Shown here: piece after piece, positions 1-8,839 of the stretch
Numbering within the stretch: position 1 is the stretch's first letter
How the letters are laid out: the number at the start of each line of letters is the position of its first letter
NCBI RefSeq assembly: GCF_024636815.1
Contig: NZ_JAGXGF010000076.1
Span: 1-55,699, forward strand
Reading direction: 5' to 3'
Origin: Marivirga sp.
GTDB lineage: Bacteria > Bacteroidota > Bacteroidia > Cytophagales > Cyclobacteriaceae
DNA length: 55,699 nt
The notes under the pieces: model-generated
Told to the model about the DNA's origin: nothing
Seen by the model: only the letters and a program-made list of their open reading frames with translations
The model's database searches: none
Translations under genes and position numbers: made by a program

Positions 1-81
1 GATGGTAGTATCTCGCATAACTACCTGACTAAATGATTGGAAACTTAATAACAGCAAGAAGAAAATGAATAGATATTTCAT
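1..81 (-). CDS. N-terminus of a secreted protein (partial)
   Basis: Twenty-seven codons read leftwards from an ATG at 81-79 and run off the window edge. The peptide starts with Met-Lys-Tyr, has a hydrophobic core (LFIFFLLLLSF) and then Ser-Phe-Ser-Gln, which is a typical Bacteroidota signal peptide ending (cleavage after SFS or before the Gln). The mature part is not in the window, so no function can be given. The start is preceded by an AT-rich spacer with no gene on the same strand until 807, so this is probably the first gene of its own unit. Confidence 0.6.
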   Translation of the reverse strand, partial: MKYLFIFFLLLLSFQSFSQVVMRDTTI

Positions 82-806
82 AGTTTATAAAAGTACATGA
101 TATATCTGTGAAAATGAAGAGAAAACAGAATGTTCAGATTTAGGATTAGGTATGTCAAATGCCTTCATCAAATATTTAATTGAAGAAACCATGTTTTCAT
201 CAAGACTCAAATCTATAGTTACATCCATCTAATCTATTACTAGTTATCCGTTACAAAGCATTATTAATTGTAGGATATTGTGAAATATAGTAGTTGTTGT
301 TATATAATTTATATTATGTTAAGTTAATTTATTTAACACCTATCCCATTTCATTAAGATTTCAATCTGCTAATCAAATATGAAAGAGTTCTACGTTCCTT
401 TGTTCATGCCAATTAGTTTTGTTTTCTTCTACCCTGCCTGTATGCAGTCTTGTTTGATGAGTACTTTGGACATTCTTGTCTATTGAACATCAAAAAATAT
501 TCTGACTATCGCCTGAGATTTGAATATGCAAAGCATTATCCTTTGGATTCTTAAGTAACTCTTACATATGGCTTTAGAATTTTATAGGATTTGAGATGTT
601 TGTGGTTTGGATACAGGAATTGATTATAGATGGACTGATGGCGGAGTTTAAATTTATGACCAATTGTACTATAACCTGATCTTCTAGACAAGCGCTTGAG
701 AACTGCGGTAATATGATTTAATTTATTCTTAGTCCGGTTTGACAATCGTCTGACCTAAGTAGTTTTACTAACTTAACATAATATTTGGACTAGCGAGTTA
801 AATTGA
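82..806. other. Gene-poor interval with decayed sequence
   Basis: I see no convincing gene over these 725 bases. Short open frames on both strands (the longest is 64 codons, 551-745 minus) are Lys/Arg-rich, end quickly and resemble nothing I know. The interval contains the inverted-repeat-bounded element listed separately at 311-784. Interrupted reading frames on the minus strand between about 360 and 550 would fit an old coding remnant, but this is only an impression. Confidence 0.5.
311..784. mobile_element. Possible MITE-like or decayed IS remnant bounded by 16-bp inverted repeats
   Basis: ATATTATGTTAAGTTA at 311-326 is matched perfectly by its reverse complement at 769-784, 474 bp end to end. 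The repeats do not extend beyond these bases on either side, and I see no obvious target-site duplication in the immediate flanks. Nothing inside encodes a recognisable transposase; the interior holds only broken short frames. A perfect 16-bp match in so short an interval is hard to explain by chance even in AT-rich DNA, so the pair is probably meaningful. Its identity as a mobile element is inferred. Confidence 0.35.
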
Positions 807-1277
807 TTATTGCCTTTCAACAATTAGTTGAGCACTATCTACTTCTATAAATTCTATGCCATCATTATTTTCCTTTACTTCGCTCCAATATACTTCTTCA
901 AATGTTAAAAAGTAAACTTGATCTTTTATCTCAAATCTTAATTCATTACAATTTCCTCCAGTGCTCTGTGTAATACATCTATCTTTATAACCTGCTTCTA
1001 CTTGGTAATCCGTTCTTATTTCATCTATTAAGTCTATGTTTACATAGGTTCTTGGTGAAACTAATCCTCTTACTAAATGATCAGAAAAGTCTATTATTTC
1101 AATCTTCACATCTACTTCATCAAAATTTGCAAAATTGAGTTGTGTTTGTCCATCAACAATAAATGCTTCCCCTACTTCTACCTCAATTTTTTGCATGGGT
1201 GAAATAGTATTCTCTTTGCAAGCAACAAGTATAAGTACAATTATTATTGTAAAGCTGCTTAAGATTGTTTTTTTCAT
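807..1277 (-). CDS. Small lipoprotein of unknown function
   Basis: A 156-residue protein. I place the start at the ATG at 1277-1275, because it begins MKKTILSSFTIIIVLILVAC, a signal peptide with lipobox LVAC; a longer in-frame start at 1349 would put 24 extra residues before it. The mature part (after Cys20) is acidic, predicted mostly beta, and has two Cys residues in the segment RCITQSTGGNCNEL that could form a disulfide. I do not recognise the family. It is likely inserted in the inner leaflet of the outer membrane or sits on the cell surface. No co-transcribed neighbour is visible on either side. Confidence 0.7.
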   Translation of the reverse strand: MKKTILSSFTIIIVLILVACKENTISPMQKIEVEVGEAFIVDGQTQLNFANFDEVDVKIEIIDFSDHLVRGLVSPRTYVNIDLIDEIRTDYQVEAGYKDRCITQSTGGNCNELRFEIKDQVYFLTFEEVYWSEVKENNDGIEFIEVDSAQLIVERQ

Positions 1278-1497
1278 AACATTTTGATTAAATATCATCA
1301 ATTTTGATGCATTAGTAATGCTTACCGAAAGAAATATTCTATTTAACAATAAGCTTACTTATAATATTCTAAACGTTTCCATATACAATAAATTATATTA
1401 TATAGTGATATCTTACAAATATTCAATTGTTTATGTCAATCATCTCCCCTTTTAAATTATTATTTTTTTGCTGACAGTATTGCTAAACTTGCAGAAT

Positions 1498-1517
1498 ATA
1501 TAAGTTTTAACTTATAT
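1498..1517. promoter_or_regulatory. Perfect 9-bp dyad upstream of the YvlD-like gene
   Basis: ATATAAGTT and AACTTATAT face each other across TT, ending 26 bp before the ATG at 1544. It could be an operator or a hairpin in the 5' leader. No exact -7 box was found at a suitable place around it. Confidence 0.3.
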
Positions 1518-1543
1518 TGAAATATCATTCAATTTTATAAACC

Positions 1544-1885
1544 ATGGATTTAACAGAATTTATTATTCGATTATTACTTTCAGCTGCAGCGGTATTCGTC
1601 AGTGCTAAAATCTTATCAGGAGTAAAAGTGGACAGTTCTGGTCAGGCTGTTTTAGTCGCCATCGTTTTGGGCGTAATTAATGCCATTGTTAAACCAATTC
1701 TGGTATTCCTCACCATTCCCATCACCATCATTACCTTAGGATTATTCTTATTAGTTATTAATGCCTTAATGATCATGCTGGTTGATAAACTTATGAAAGG
1801 ATTTGAAGTAAAGAGCTTTTGGTGGGCTTTTTTCTTTAGTATAATTCTTTCGGTGCTAAACGCTATTTTGCAGTCACTTTTTTAG
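1544..1885 (+). CDS. Phage holin family 4 / YvlD-like membrane protein
   Basis: A 113-residue, almost wholly hydrophobic protein with about four membrane segments (roughly residues 4-24, 30-50, 53-76 and 88-110). The pattern GVINAIVKPILVFLTIPITIITLG followed by NALMI is the hallmark of the PF04020 family (YvlD, also called phage holin family 4), whose length is normally 110-120 residues. Despite the family name these are chromosomal inner-membrane proteins of uncertain function, sometimes linked to envelope stress. The gene stands alone, with a dyad just upstream. Confidence 0.85.
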   Translation: MDLTEFIIRLLLSAAAVFVSAKILSGVKVDSSGQAVLVAIVLGVINAIVKPILVFLTIPITIITLGLFLLVINALMIMLVDKLMKGFEVKSFWWAFFFSIILSVLNAILQSLF

Positions 1886-2000
1886 TAGTAGTCAGTCACT
1901 TATATATCTTTAAATCTGAAGCTCGAAAAACACATAACCGATACCTTTTAAATTTTATACTACTTAACTTTTACCTTGATTAAGAATTAGCTTATACCGC

Positions 2001-2018
2001 AAATAACCTTGGTTATTT
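2001..2018. other. Perfect 8-bp dyad in the spacer between two convergent genes
   Basis: AAATAACC and GGTTATTT are separated by TT. The dyad lies between the plus-strand YvlD-like gene and the minus-strand aminopeptidase gene, so it could be a weak bidirectional terminator. There is no T-run beside it, which keeps confidence low. Confidence 0.25.
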
Positions 2019-2166
2019 ACTTTTGTGTTCTTGTGTTTCTTTTGTGGTGGGAAAATGGTCATATATTGAATTATTAGTTTAATAGGTCTCTGGAGGTATT
2101 AAAATAATAAACCCAATTACCTATTTTCCAAATTCTTCGTTTCCCAATCACCGCTTAATACTTTCT

Positions 2167-4752
2167 TTACTGATTCAGCAGCTCATTGGCACGATATAAA
2201 TCATCTATGGCTTGTAAAACCTTATCCTTCAATTTTGGATTATAGTCAGAATGCTGGTCGAGAAAATTATTGACTATTTCCACTGCTTCATCACTTCGAT
2301 AGGCACTGAATGTTGCTTGTAACCAGCGTGCTGGAAAGAAAATATCCCCTGTCAGCTGAATTTTTTCCAGAAGTTCGAAGCTTTCCTGTAAATATTGAAC
2401 TGAGCTTTCTGTTCTTAAAGGATGATGCAAATAATGCAGAGCTGAAGCTACCCAGGCTTCTTTTTCTCTATTTTTAGGATCTTTTAAGGATTGGAAAAAT
2501 TCCTTTCTTTCTGCTGGGTCTGATGAAAGAGCCGGCATCATAAATTCCAGTCGCTTCTGACGATCAGGGTTATCAATTCTTGTGAGCTGGGTGTCTAGAA
2601 TGCACTTTTTATAATCCCTCACCGCTAATGCTAAAGCAAGTGAGGTATAATCTTCTTCCGATAAGGTCACTCCTTCCGGAGCTTCCTCTTCAAGCCATAT
2701 TTGATGAAGTTTTTCTAAAGCATTTGTGCTTAAAGCTATATTTTCATAGGTTTTACACAGCACTTTTTTGGCATTAGGTTTTGAATTATCCTGCATGGCT
2801 TGCCAAATTTCATTCTCTAATTGCTCGCTATTTCGCTGTTCAACGGCTATGAATTTCCAATACACTTCTGTGAGGTAATCGGTTAGCTTATTAAGGTTGA
2901 GTTCCTCCTTTTCTCTGCTTAAGCCCTTCGTGAGTAGTTCCAATAATTCTGCTGGCGATAGGTATTTCCCTTCCAACATATTCTCATAGCTATTAATATA
3001 AGCAGAGGCTCTTTGTACAGGGTCCTTCAACTCAAAAATCTGTGCGGAATTCTTGACCCATTGTGTATCAATAGGGAAAAGTCCATAGCCCTGTCCGGAA
3101 GAATTGAATAAAATATAATCAGGTCTAGCTGTTTCGTGATCAAGTTTAACCTCTACCTTCGGAGCATCCATTTCAACAGTCAATTCATGCACGCTATCCG
3201 GATATACCAATAGAACTTCAAAAAGCTGTGGCCAGAATCTTTCTTTTCCTGATGGATCTTCTTGTGTGATTGAAAATTCACGTATAAAACCATTATCATT
3301 TTTAAGTTTATAATCGAAATGAGGCCTTCCTGCTTGATTCACCCAAACCTGATTCCAGCTGTTGAGGTCTGTTTCGGTTTTCTTATCCAATATTTCTATT
3401 AACTGAGGCCAGGTAGCATTTTCAAAAGCGTAAGTTTTTAGATATTCTCTAATGCCATTTTTAAAAGGCTCCTCTCCCATCAGGCGTTCCAATTGGCGCA
3501 TCATGATGGGCGCTTTATGATAAATGATATTACCATACAATGAACCTGCATCTTGCAGGTTATCCAGTTTTTGTCTGATTGGGTTCGCTCCTTTTGTCCT
3601 GTCTACACCAAAGGCGGCAGGCAAGTGACTTACAAGAAATTTAAGCTCAAAATTAGAGTCTTCGAATGCATCTGCATTGGCCTTATCTGCCATGAAATTG
3701 GCAAAAACCTCTTTCATCCAAACATCATTAAACCAGTCCATAGTCACTAAATCGCCAAACCACATATGAGCAGTTTCATGAGCTATTAAGTTTAATCTTG
3801 ATATTTGCTGACTTTTTGTAGCTCCTTTATCCAGAAATAAAGTTGAGGCTTTATAGTCTATAGCCCCTACATGTTCCATTCCCCCATATTGAAAGCCGGG
3901 AATAGCAATGAAGTCAAATTTTTGAAATGGATAGGGAATTTGTGTATAGTCTTCCAAAAATTTTAAAGCATCAGCATGAATTTGAAAAATTGGGTCGATA
4001 CTTTCCGTAATTTTCTCATTATTAGTCTCTCGATGGTAAAAATTCATTTCTACCCCCTCTATTGTTCGACTCACTTTTTTAAATTTCCCGGCAGCAAATG
4101 AAAATAGATAGGTGCTGATCTTATCTGAAGTCTCAAAATGATAAATGGTTTGATCTTCTACTGTAAGCGAGTCTTTTATGGCTCCATTTGCTAAGGCTTG
4201 CCAGTCTTGAGGTACTTTTAATGTTAAATCGAATGTAGCTTTAAGATTTGGCTGATCAAATACAGGGAAAACTGTTCTTGTTCTGTCTGGTACTAGTAAA
4301 GTATATAAGTAATCTTCATTTCGATTTAGGGACATATCTCCAGCTGTAAAATCGATATCAATTGTGTTTTTTCCAATTTTCAAATGCGGTGAAAGAATTA
4401 CGATATGCTCGTTTGCGTAATCAATAGGGATTTTTTTGCCATTTACAGATATTTCCTTCAATTGCTCGGCTTTGCCCTTAAAATCAAGATGAAGTGGTAA
4501 TTTTACTTTTTTTAGCTCTAATGTGATAGTTTCAGAAGCTTCAATTGACTGATTTAGTGAATCAGGAATTGTGAAACTAATTTTATAATTTACATTACTG
4601 ATCACCTCTTTTCGATATTCTGCCAGACTTTTTGATACGCCATTTTCATTCATATTAGAGTCAGTCTCTCTGAAGTTTTCGCAAGAGAAAAATAAAAAAA
4701 TAAATGCTATAGTTAAGAGCTTCTTGAAGATTTGAAAATTTTGCCTATTCAT
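2167..4752 (-). CDS. M1 family metallopeptidase (aminopeptidase N-like), lipoprotein
   Basis: An 861-residue zinc aminopeptidase. The signal peptide ends in a lipobox with Cys24 (FFSC), so the enzyme should be lipid-anchored in the cell envelope and trim peptides from the N-terminus. The substrate-binding GxMEN-type motif is GGMEH at residues 290-294. The zinc site HExxH-x18-E is complete: His325, Glu326, His329 and Glu348. The N-terminal beta domain (about 50-240), catalytic domain (about 240-480) and a long helical C-terminal domain (about 550-861) are in the usual M1 order and the length is normal. It appears monocistronic. The next gene upstream lies beyond the hairpin-rich spacer at 4753-5195. 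Confidence 0.93.
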   Translation of the reverse strand: MNRQNFQIFKKLLTIAFIFLFFSCENFRETDSNMNENGVSKSLAEYRKEVISNVNYKISFTIPDSLNQSIEASETITLELKKVKLPLHLDFKGKAEQLKEISVNGKKIPIDYANEHIVILSPHLKIGKNTIDIDFTAGDMSLNRNEDYLYTLLVPDRTRTVFPVFDQPNLKATFDLTLKVPQDWQALANGAIKDSLTVEDQTIYHFETSDKISTYLFSFAAGKFKKVSRTIEGVEMNFYHRETNNEKITESIDPIFQIHADALKFLEDYTQIPYPFQKFDFIAIPGFQYGGMEHVGAIDYKASTLFLDKGATKSQQISRLNLIAHETAHMWFGDLVTMDWFNDVWMKEVFANFMADKANADAFEDSNFELKFLVSHLPAAFGVDRTKGANPIRQKLDNLQDAGSLYGNIIYHKAPIMMRQLERLMGEEPFKNGIREYLKTYAFENATWPQLIEILDKKTETDLNSWNQVWVNQAGRPHFDYKLKNDNGFIREFSITQEDPSGKERFWPQLFEVLLVYPDSVHELTVEMDAPKVEVKLDHETARPDYILFNSSGQGYGLFPIDTQWVKNSAQIFELKDPVQRASAYINSYENMLEGKYLSPAELLELLTKGLSREKEELNLNKLTDYLTEVYWKFIAVEQRNSEQLENEIWQAMQDNSKPNAKKVLCKTYENIALSTNALEKLHQIWLEEEAPEGVTLSEEDYTSLALALAVRDYKKCILDTQLTRIDNPDRQKRLEFMMPALSSDPAERKEFFQSLKDPKNREKEAWVASALHYLHHPLRTESSVQYLQESFELLEKIQLTGDIFFPARWLQATFSAYRSDEAVEIVNNFLDQHSDYNPKLKDKVLQAIDDLYRANELLNQ

Positions 4753-4905
4753 ATTTATGATGGGTTTTTGTAAAGATATAAAATTGATGTAGAAAACCGG
4801 ATTAAGCTGATCTTTGAAATGACTAACTCTTAAAAATTAAAGTAACTACTCAGCTACTAATATATAAAATTTAATCCTTCATCACTTCTCGTACAACTAC
4901 TCCCT

Positions 4906-4979
4906 TTGAAGGTGTTTTCACCTTCAAGTTTCTGTGAGATTTCAGATCAATGAAAAAGTTTGGGTGTTTTCACCCAAAC
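4906..4979. repeat. Pair of sibling hairpins with identical GTG-TTTT-CAC tips
   Basis: Hairpin one: TTGAAGGTG (4906-4914) and CACCTTCAA (4919-4927) around TTTT. Hairpin two: GTTTGGGTG (4958-4966) and CACCCAAAC (4971-4979) around TTTT. Both have perfect 9-bp arms, the same loop and the same three closing pairs. Such twin palindromes resemble REP-type elements or structured RNA. They are far from either neighbouring start codon. Confidence 0.5.
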
Positions 4980-5027
4980 GGGGGCGTGTAGGACTAAGGA
5001 AGTCTGGGGTTCTTTTATGAACATGAT

Positions 5028-5082
5028 TGTACAAGGCTTTGTCATGGTCATCTTTCTACATGCAGGGATGAGGCCTTGCACA
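5028..5082. repeat. Imperfect 12-bp inverted repeat
   Basis: TGTACAAGGCTT (5028-5039) pairs with AGGCCTTGCACA (5071-5082) with one mismatch and one G-T pair, across a 31-nt loop that itself holds short complementary words. It lies 49 bp after the twin hairpins and may belong to the same repeat module. Confidence 0.35.
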
Positions 5083-5134
5083 GTTCGAAACTCCATTTCT
5101 CTTCATTTGGTATTTAAGCGTTGCAAATAAAAAT

Positions 5135-5161
5135 GTCCTGCCAGTTTTAAACTGACAGGAC
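5135..5161 (-). terminator. Intrinsic terminator of the tail-specific protease gene
   Basis: GTCCTGCCAGTTT and AAACTGACAGGAC form a 13-bp stem with one G-T pair. Read on the minus strand it is followed by ATTTTTATTT. It starts 34 bp after the stop codon of the minus-strand gene at 5196-7232. Confidence 0.8.
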
Positions 5162-5195
5162 GTTTTCTATATAATGATTTCTAAAGTTTAATCAA

Positions 5196-7232
5196 TCATC
5201 CTATTCCCATCGCAATCAAATCTGCCAGGACTACTATACCCTCTCTTAAATATGGATCCTTAATTTCGCCATCCGTATTGATTTTATTGATAAATCCAGG
5301 GTCAGAAGATATCTTTTCATTCAATTCATTGGCAGCATTTCTTCTTTCCATCGCCTTTTCGTTCTCCGCTTTTCTTTCTTTTATATTCAAGCTGATTCTG
5401 TACATGCTTTGCTGATTAATAGCCTCATCCACATCATTCTTAAGGTTTCTAAGGTATTGCTCTTCTTTTAATCTCTTTTCATGCTTTTCATTCAAGCTGG
5501 CAATAATATTTTCATCTATATAATTAGTGGGTTTGAAATCAGAACTTCTAATCTGATCCCACTCTAAAGCTCTTTGATATGAACTCTCTCCAAAAGTTTT
5601 GGCAGTATAGGGTGAAGGCATTTTAATATCGGGGCTAACTCCTTTATGCTGTGTACTGCTACCATTTATTCTGTAATACTTGGCTAAGGTTAATTTAACT
5701 TGCCCTAGCGTATCTTCCACCTTAGGTACAAATTGATTCAAAGAGATTAAATTTTGAACAGTTCCTTTTCCAAAGGTATTTTCTCCTATTACCACTCCCC
5801 TTTTATAGTCCTGTATAGCTCCTGAGAATATTTCGGATGCAGATGCACTAAAGCGATTTGTCAAAATGGTTAATGGACCTTCATAATAAATGGATTTATC
5901 CTCATCTTCTCCTAATTCTATGCTACCATCAGAATCCCGAATCTGAACAATTGGGCCTTTTTCAATAAATAAACCGCTTAATTCAATAGCTTCTTGCAGA
6001 GATCCACCACCATTAGATCGCAAGTCAATTACAATACCATCCACTTTTGTTTTAATAGAATCTAAAATTGCTTTTACATCCCTCGTAGTGCTTCCATAAT
6101 CTTCTTCACCATTCCTCATGGCCTCGAAATTCAGATAAAATGACGGAATAGTTATAATTCCAACATTATATAGATTACCATCTCTATACACTTCTTTTAC
6201 CTCAGCATAAGGCACCTGATTTTCTAGTTTTATTTTATCTCTGATTATAGTAATTTCTGTAGGGACACCGGTTGAAATAGGAGTTCCTGCTTCTATAATT
6301 TTCAATCTAACGGTAGTTCCTTTCGGTCCTCTGATTTTTTGAACCACATCATCTAATCTCCAGCCTGTGATATCAACAAATTCTCCATCTTCACCTTGAG
6401 CCACAGCCAATATTCTATCATCCGTATTGATGACTTTACTCTCAAAAGCCGGCCCTCCCGGCACCACAGAGGCAACTCGGGTGTAACTTCCGTCAGAGGT
6501 AAGTGTAGCGCCAATTCCTTCTAAAGATTGGCTCATTCTAATTTTGAAATTTTCTGAAGTGATAGGTGAGAAATAACTGCTGTGAGGATCAAAACTCTCA
6601 GCAAAAGTATTCATATACAACTGAAAAACATCTCTACTTTCATATTCACCAATAGTTTGCTTTAATCGATCGTATCGCTGTTTGATTAGGCGTTCTATTG
6701 TAGTATCCGCTTTATCATCAATTTTAAAATCTAATGCCTGACTTTTAATTAATTTTCTCCATCTATCATTTAATTCTTCTTTTGATGACACATAATCCAA
6801 TGAATCAGGATTCACGGTTAAAAATTCATCCTTATCATAATCAAAATCGAAAGACAGCTCATTTTCTATGAAGTTCATTCTTTCATTAAATCTTTCACGG
6901 AATACATTAAAAACTTCATAAGGAGGAAGAAGATACCCTAGTTTTATATGATCATCCAAACGATCTCTATATTTTTGGAAACCTTCCAGATCCTCTTTTA
7001 AGAAATAATGTTTGTTGGCATCTAATGACGATAAATACTCATCAAAGACCACTATAGAAAGATCATCATCAATAGGTGTCTTTTTGTAATGGTATTGAGT
7101 TAATAATCCAGCCACCAAACGCGCTTCCATTGATTGGTCCTGCGTTGGACTTAGTTTCACTAACTTTTCCTTTTGAGAAAATCCTGAAAAACTTATCAGG
7201 GCTATGAATATGATTGAAAATAATTGCTTCAT
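5196..7232 (-). CDS. prc: Tail-specific (C-terminal processing) protease, S41 family
   Basis: A 678-residue periplasmic protease of the Prc/Tsp type that degrades or trims envelope proteins from their C-termini. It has a signal peptide (MKQLFSIIFIALISFSGFSQ), an N-terminal helical domain (about 30-230), a PDZ domain (about 237-320), the S41 catalytic core (about 340-530) and a C-terminal helical domain rich in Lys and Glu. The Ser-Lys dyad is Ser464 (in RFSASASEIF) and Lys489 (in TFGKGTVQ), separated by 25 residues exactly as in E. coli Prc (Ser452/Lys477). Length matches that family. It ends at a strong terminator and seems to be transcribed alone; the upstream hydrolase at 7304 is 71 bp away on the same strand and could share a transcript. 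Confidence 0.93.
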   Translation of the reverse strand: MKQLFSIIFIALISFSGFSQKEKLVKLSPTQDQSMEARLVAGLLTQYHYKKTPIDDDLSIVVFDEYLSSLDANKHYFLKEDLEGFQKYRDRLDDHIKLGYLLPPYEVFNVFRERFNERMNFIENELSFDFDYDKDEFLTVNPDSLDYVSSKEELNDRWRKLIKSQALDFKIDDKADTTIERLIKQRYDRLKQTIGEYESRDVFQLYMNTFAESFDPHSSYFSPITSENFKIRMSQSLEGIGATLTSDGSYTRVASVVPGGPAFESKVINTDDRILAVAQGEDGEFVDITGWRLDDVVQKIRGPKGTTVRLKIIEAGTPISTGVPTEITIIRDKIKLENQVPYAEVKEVYRDGNLYNVGIITIPSFYLNFEAMRNGEEDYGSTTRDVKAILDSIKTKVDGIVIDLRSNGGGSLQEAIELSGLFIEKGPIVQIRDSDGSIELGEDEDKSIYYEGPLTILTNRFSASASEIFSGAIQDYKRGVVIGENTFGKGTVQNLISLNQFVPKVEDTLGQVKLTLAKYYRINGSSTQHKGVSPDIKMPSPYTAKTFGESSYQRALEWDQIRSSDFKPTNYIDENIIASLNEKHEKRLKEEQYLRNLKNDVDEAINQQSMYRISLNIKERKAENEKAMERRNAANELNEKISSDPGFINKINTDGEIKDPYLREGIVVLADLIAMGIG

Positions 7233-7303
7233 CTTAGATATTATTGTAGTTCGAACTAATGAACGGGAAATTCAATTTTTATTTTACTGAATTTGATAAA
7301 CGG

Positions 7304-8623
7304 TTAAATAGTCAATGGTAATATACTTTTAGAATTATGATTTTGATAAAACAGATTTTGCTGATGGTTATCTAATTCTAAGATCGCTTTATCCATCATC
7401 CATTTTATATACTTATTAAATCTATGCCCCATCCAAACGCTGGAATTTAGTATAACAGCATACGAATATCCATCATCTTTTCTTTGAATAAAACATGCAG
7501 AACCAGCTAGGGTTCCTGTTCTCCAATAGTTTTCCCCCTTGACGCCTTTCCAGCCATATGCATCTTTATAATTATTTCCGCTCACCATTAATTCTCTACT
7601 TTTTTCGGAAAGCAGCTGGAAATCGTTGTTAGGGTCTATTAATGCTACTAGTTTTGTAAGTTGAGATGCGTTTGCAATCCATGCTCCGGCAGCTCCTAAA
7701 GTATTGATATCACTTCCGCCATATGGTTTATCTACCGATTCATAATTACCATCAAAAGACTGGAATTTATAAGCTCCGGGGTGATTATAGTAGTGAACTT
7801 CAAAAGGTCTTCTCTCCCATTCATAATTTCCTGAAATACGCATTCCGTATATTCCATTAGGTTCCAAAATATGGTTTACAACATAATCTTCATAAGGGCT
7901 TCCTGTTTTATGCTCTATAATTTTACCTAAAAGCATATAGCCAAAATTTGAATAAGCATATTGAGTTCCAGGCTTATACCTTAATCTTCTATGTTTTAAT
8001 ACAAATTCTATAATATCATCTTCAGAAGGCGGACCTTCTAATTCCATTATTCGCTTAATCTTGGTAGCTTGAAACATAAAATCACCATCTCTCCAGCTCC
8101 AACCTCCTTTATGATTTAATAAGTGCTTTACTTTAACTTTTTTATGATTAGCGTCCTTCATTTCATCGAAATGAGAAAATATACCATCTTCACCAAATAT
8201 ATTTTCTTCTAAATCAATTATTCCATCATCTACCATTTTCATAATAGTAATGGCAGTTATTAATTTAGACGCGCTGGCAATTCTAAATAAATGTTTTGTT
8301 CCTACCGGCTCTTGAGTTTCTGAATTGGTTACACCATAACCTTTGGAATAAATTAGCCTATTATCCTTCATTACAGCAACAGAAGCACCTTTTATGTCCC
8401 ATCTATTGAGGAATTTTTCGATATCCTTATCGAATTCGAGATTAGATTCAGTGGAATCCATTACGGGCGCAGGGCTCACCAGATTAAAATTTACATAATT
8501 AAGCTGATTTCGATTACCTTCATCTATAGAACGAGTGAAGGCTACCTCAGAAGTGGTATAAAAGGCAAAACTAATTGCAGTTACCCCTAATACAATTGCA
8601 ATTATTATTGTACTTTTTTTCAA
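7304..8623 (-). CDS. Membrane-anchored serine hydrolase of the beta-lactamase / PBP-x fold (class C)
   Basis: A 439-residue protein with an N-terminal membrane anchor or uncleaved signal (residues 4-24), so the catalytic domain faces the periplasm. The active-site SxxK motif is Ser117-Ala-Ser-Lys120 (FRIASASK) and the second motif YSN is at 224-226 (YAYSNFGYMLLGK). Family members act as D-Ala-D-Ala peptidases, esterases or D-amino-acid peptidases, so the substrate cannot be called. The only usable start is TTG at 8623-8621; the first Met comes after the anchor at residue 55. An exact -7 box lies about 60 bp upstream. It is divergent from the lycopene cyclase gene. Confidence 0.85.
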   Translation of the reverse strand: MKKSTIIIAIVLGVTAISFAFYTTSEVAFTRSIDEGNRNQLNYVNFNLVSPAPVMDSTESNLEFDKDIEKFLNRWDIKGASVAVMKDNRLIYSKGYGVTNSETQEPVGTKHLFRIASASKLITAITIMKMVDDGIIDLEENIFGEDGIFSHFDEMKDANHKKVKVKHLLNHKGGWSWRDGDFMFQATKIKRIMELEGPPSEDDIIEFVLKHRRLRYKPGTQYAYSNFGYMLLGKIIEHKTGSPYEDYVVNHILEPNGIYGMRISGNYEWERRPFEVHYYNHPGAYKFQSFDGNYESVDKPYGGSDINTLGAAGAWIANASQLTKLVALIDPNNDFQLLSEKSRELMVSGNNYKDAYGWKGVKGENYWRTGTLAGSACFIQRKDDGYSYAVILNSSVWMGHRFNKYIKWMMDKAILELDNHQQNLFYQNHNSKSILPLTI

Positions 8624-8684
8624 ATTAAAAATGAAATTGGTTTACAAACAAAAATTAATATTCAACAATACTGTCTTAGATAGT

Positions 8685-8692
8685 CAAATATA
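8685..8692 (-). promoter_or_regulatory. Putative -7 box (TATATTTG) for the serine hydrolase gene
   Basis: An exact match to the Bacteroidota TAnnTTTG box on the minus strand, leaving a leader of about 55 nt before the TTG start. I see no good -33 TTTG at 19-21 bp, so this is tentative. Confidence 0.35.
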
Positions 8693-8839
8693 CAACAATT
8701 TATATGAATATCATGTATTATTAACTTGCTTTGAGAACAGCTTATTGTCAAAATAATTCCCTAATCTTAAGATTTCTTTTAACATTAAAGTTAAATTTAG
8801 ATTTAAAAATTAAACCTAACCATTGATTCACGAATACTA

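Larger units (their letters stand above)
4753..5195. other. Hairpin-rich spacer without a gene
   Basis: The 443 bases between the M1 peptidase and the tail-specific protease contain no plausible coding frame. They hold two sibling hairpins (4906-4979), a longer imperfect inverted repeat (5028-5082) and the terminator of the protease gene (5135-5161). Each is listed separately. The part at 4870-5100 is visibly less AT-rich than other spacers here. Confidence 0.6.

Noticed and set aside
551-745. 64-codon basic open frame on the minus strand
   Set aside because: Matches no family I know, lies inside the decayed inverted-repeat element and has no coding neighbours or promoter.
1467-1491. TTTG and TAAACTTG as a promoter for the YvlD-like gene
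   Set aside because: The spacing is only 13 bp and the -7 box has a mismatch, well outside the usual 19-21 bp.
4958-5010. tRNA-like look of a GC-richer hairpin region
   Set aside because: No anticodon arm, no T-loop consensus and no acceptor stem could be assembled.
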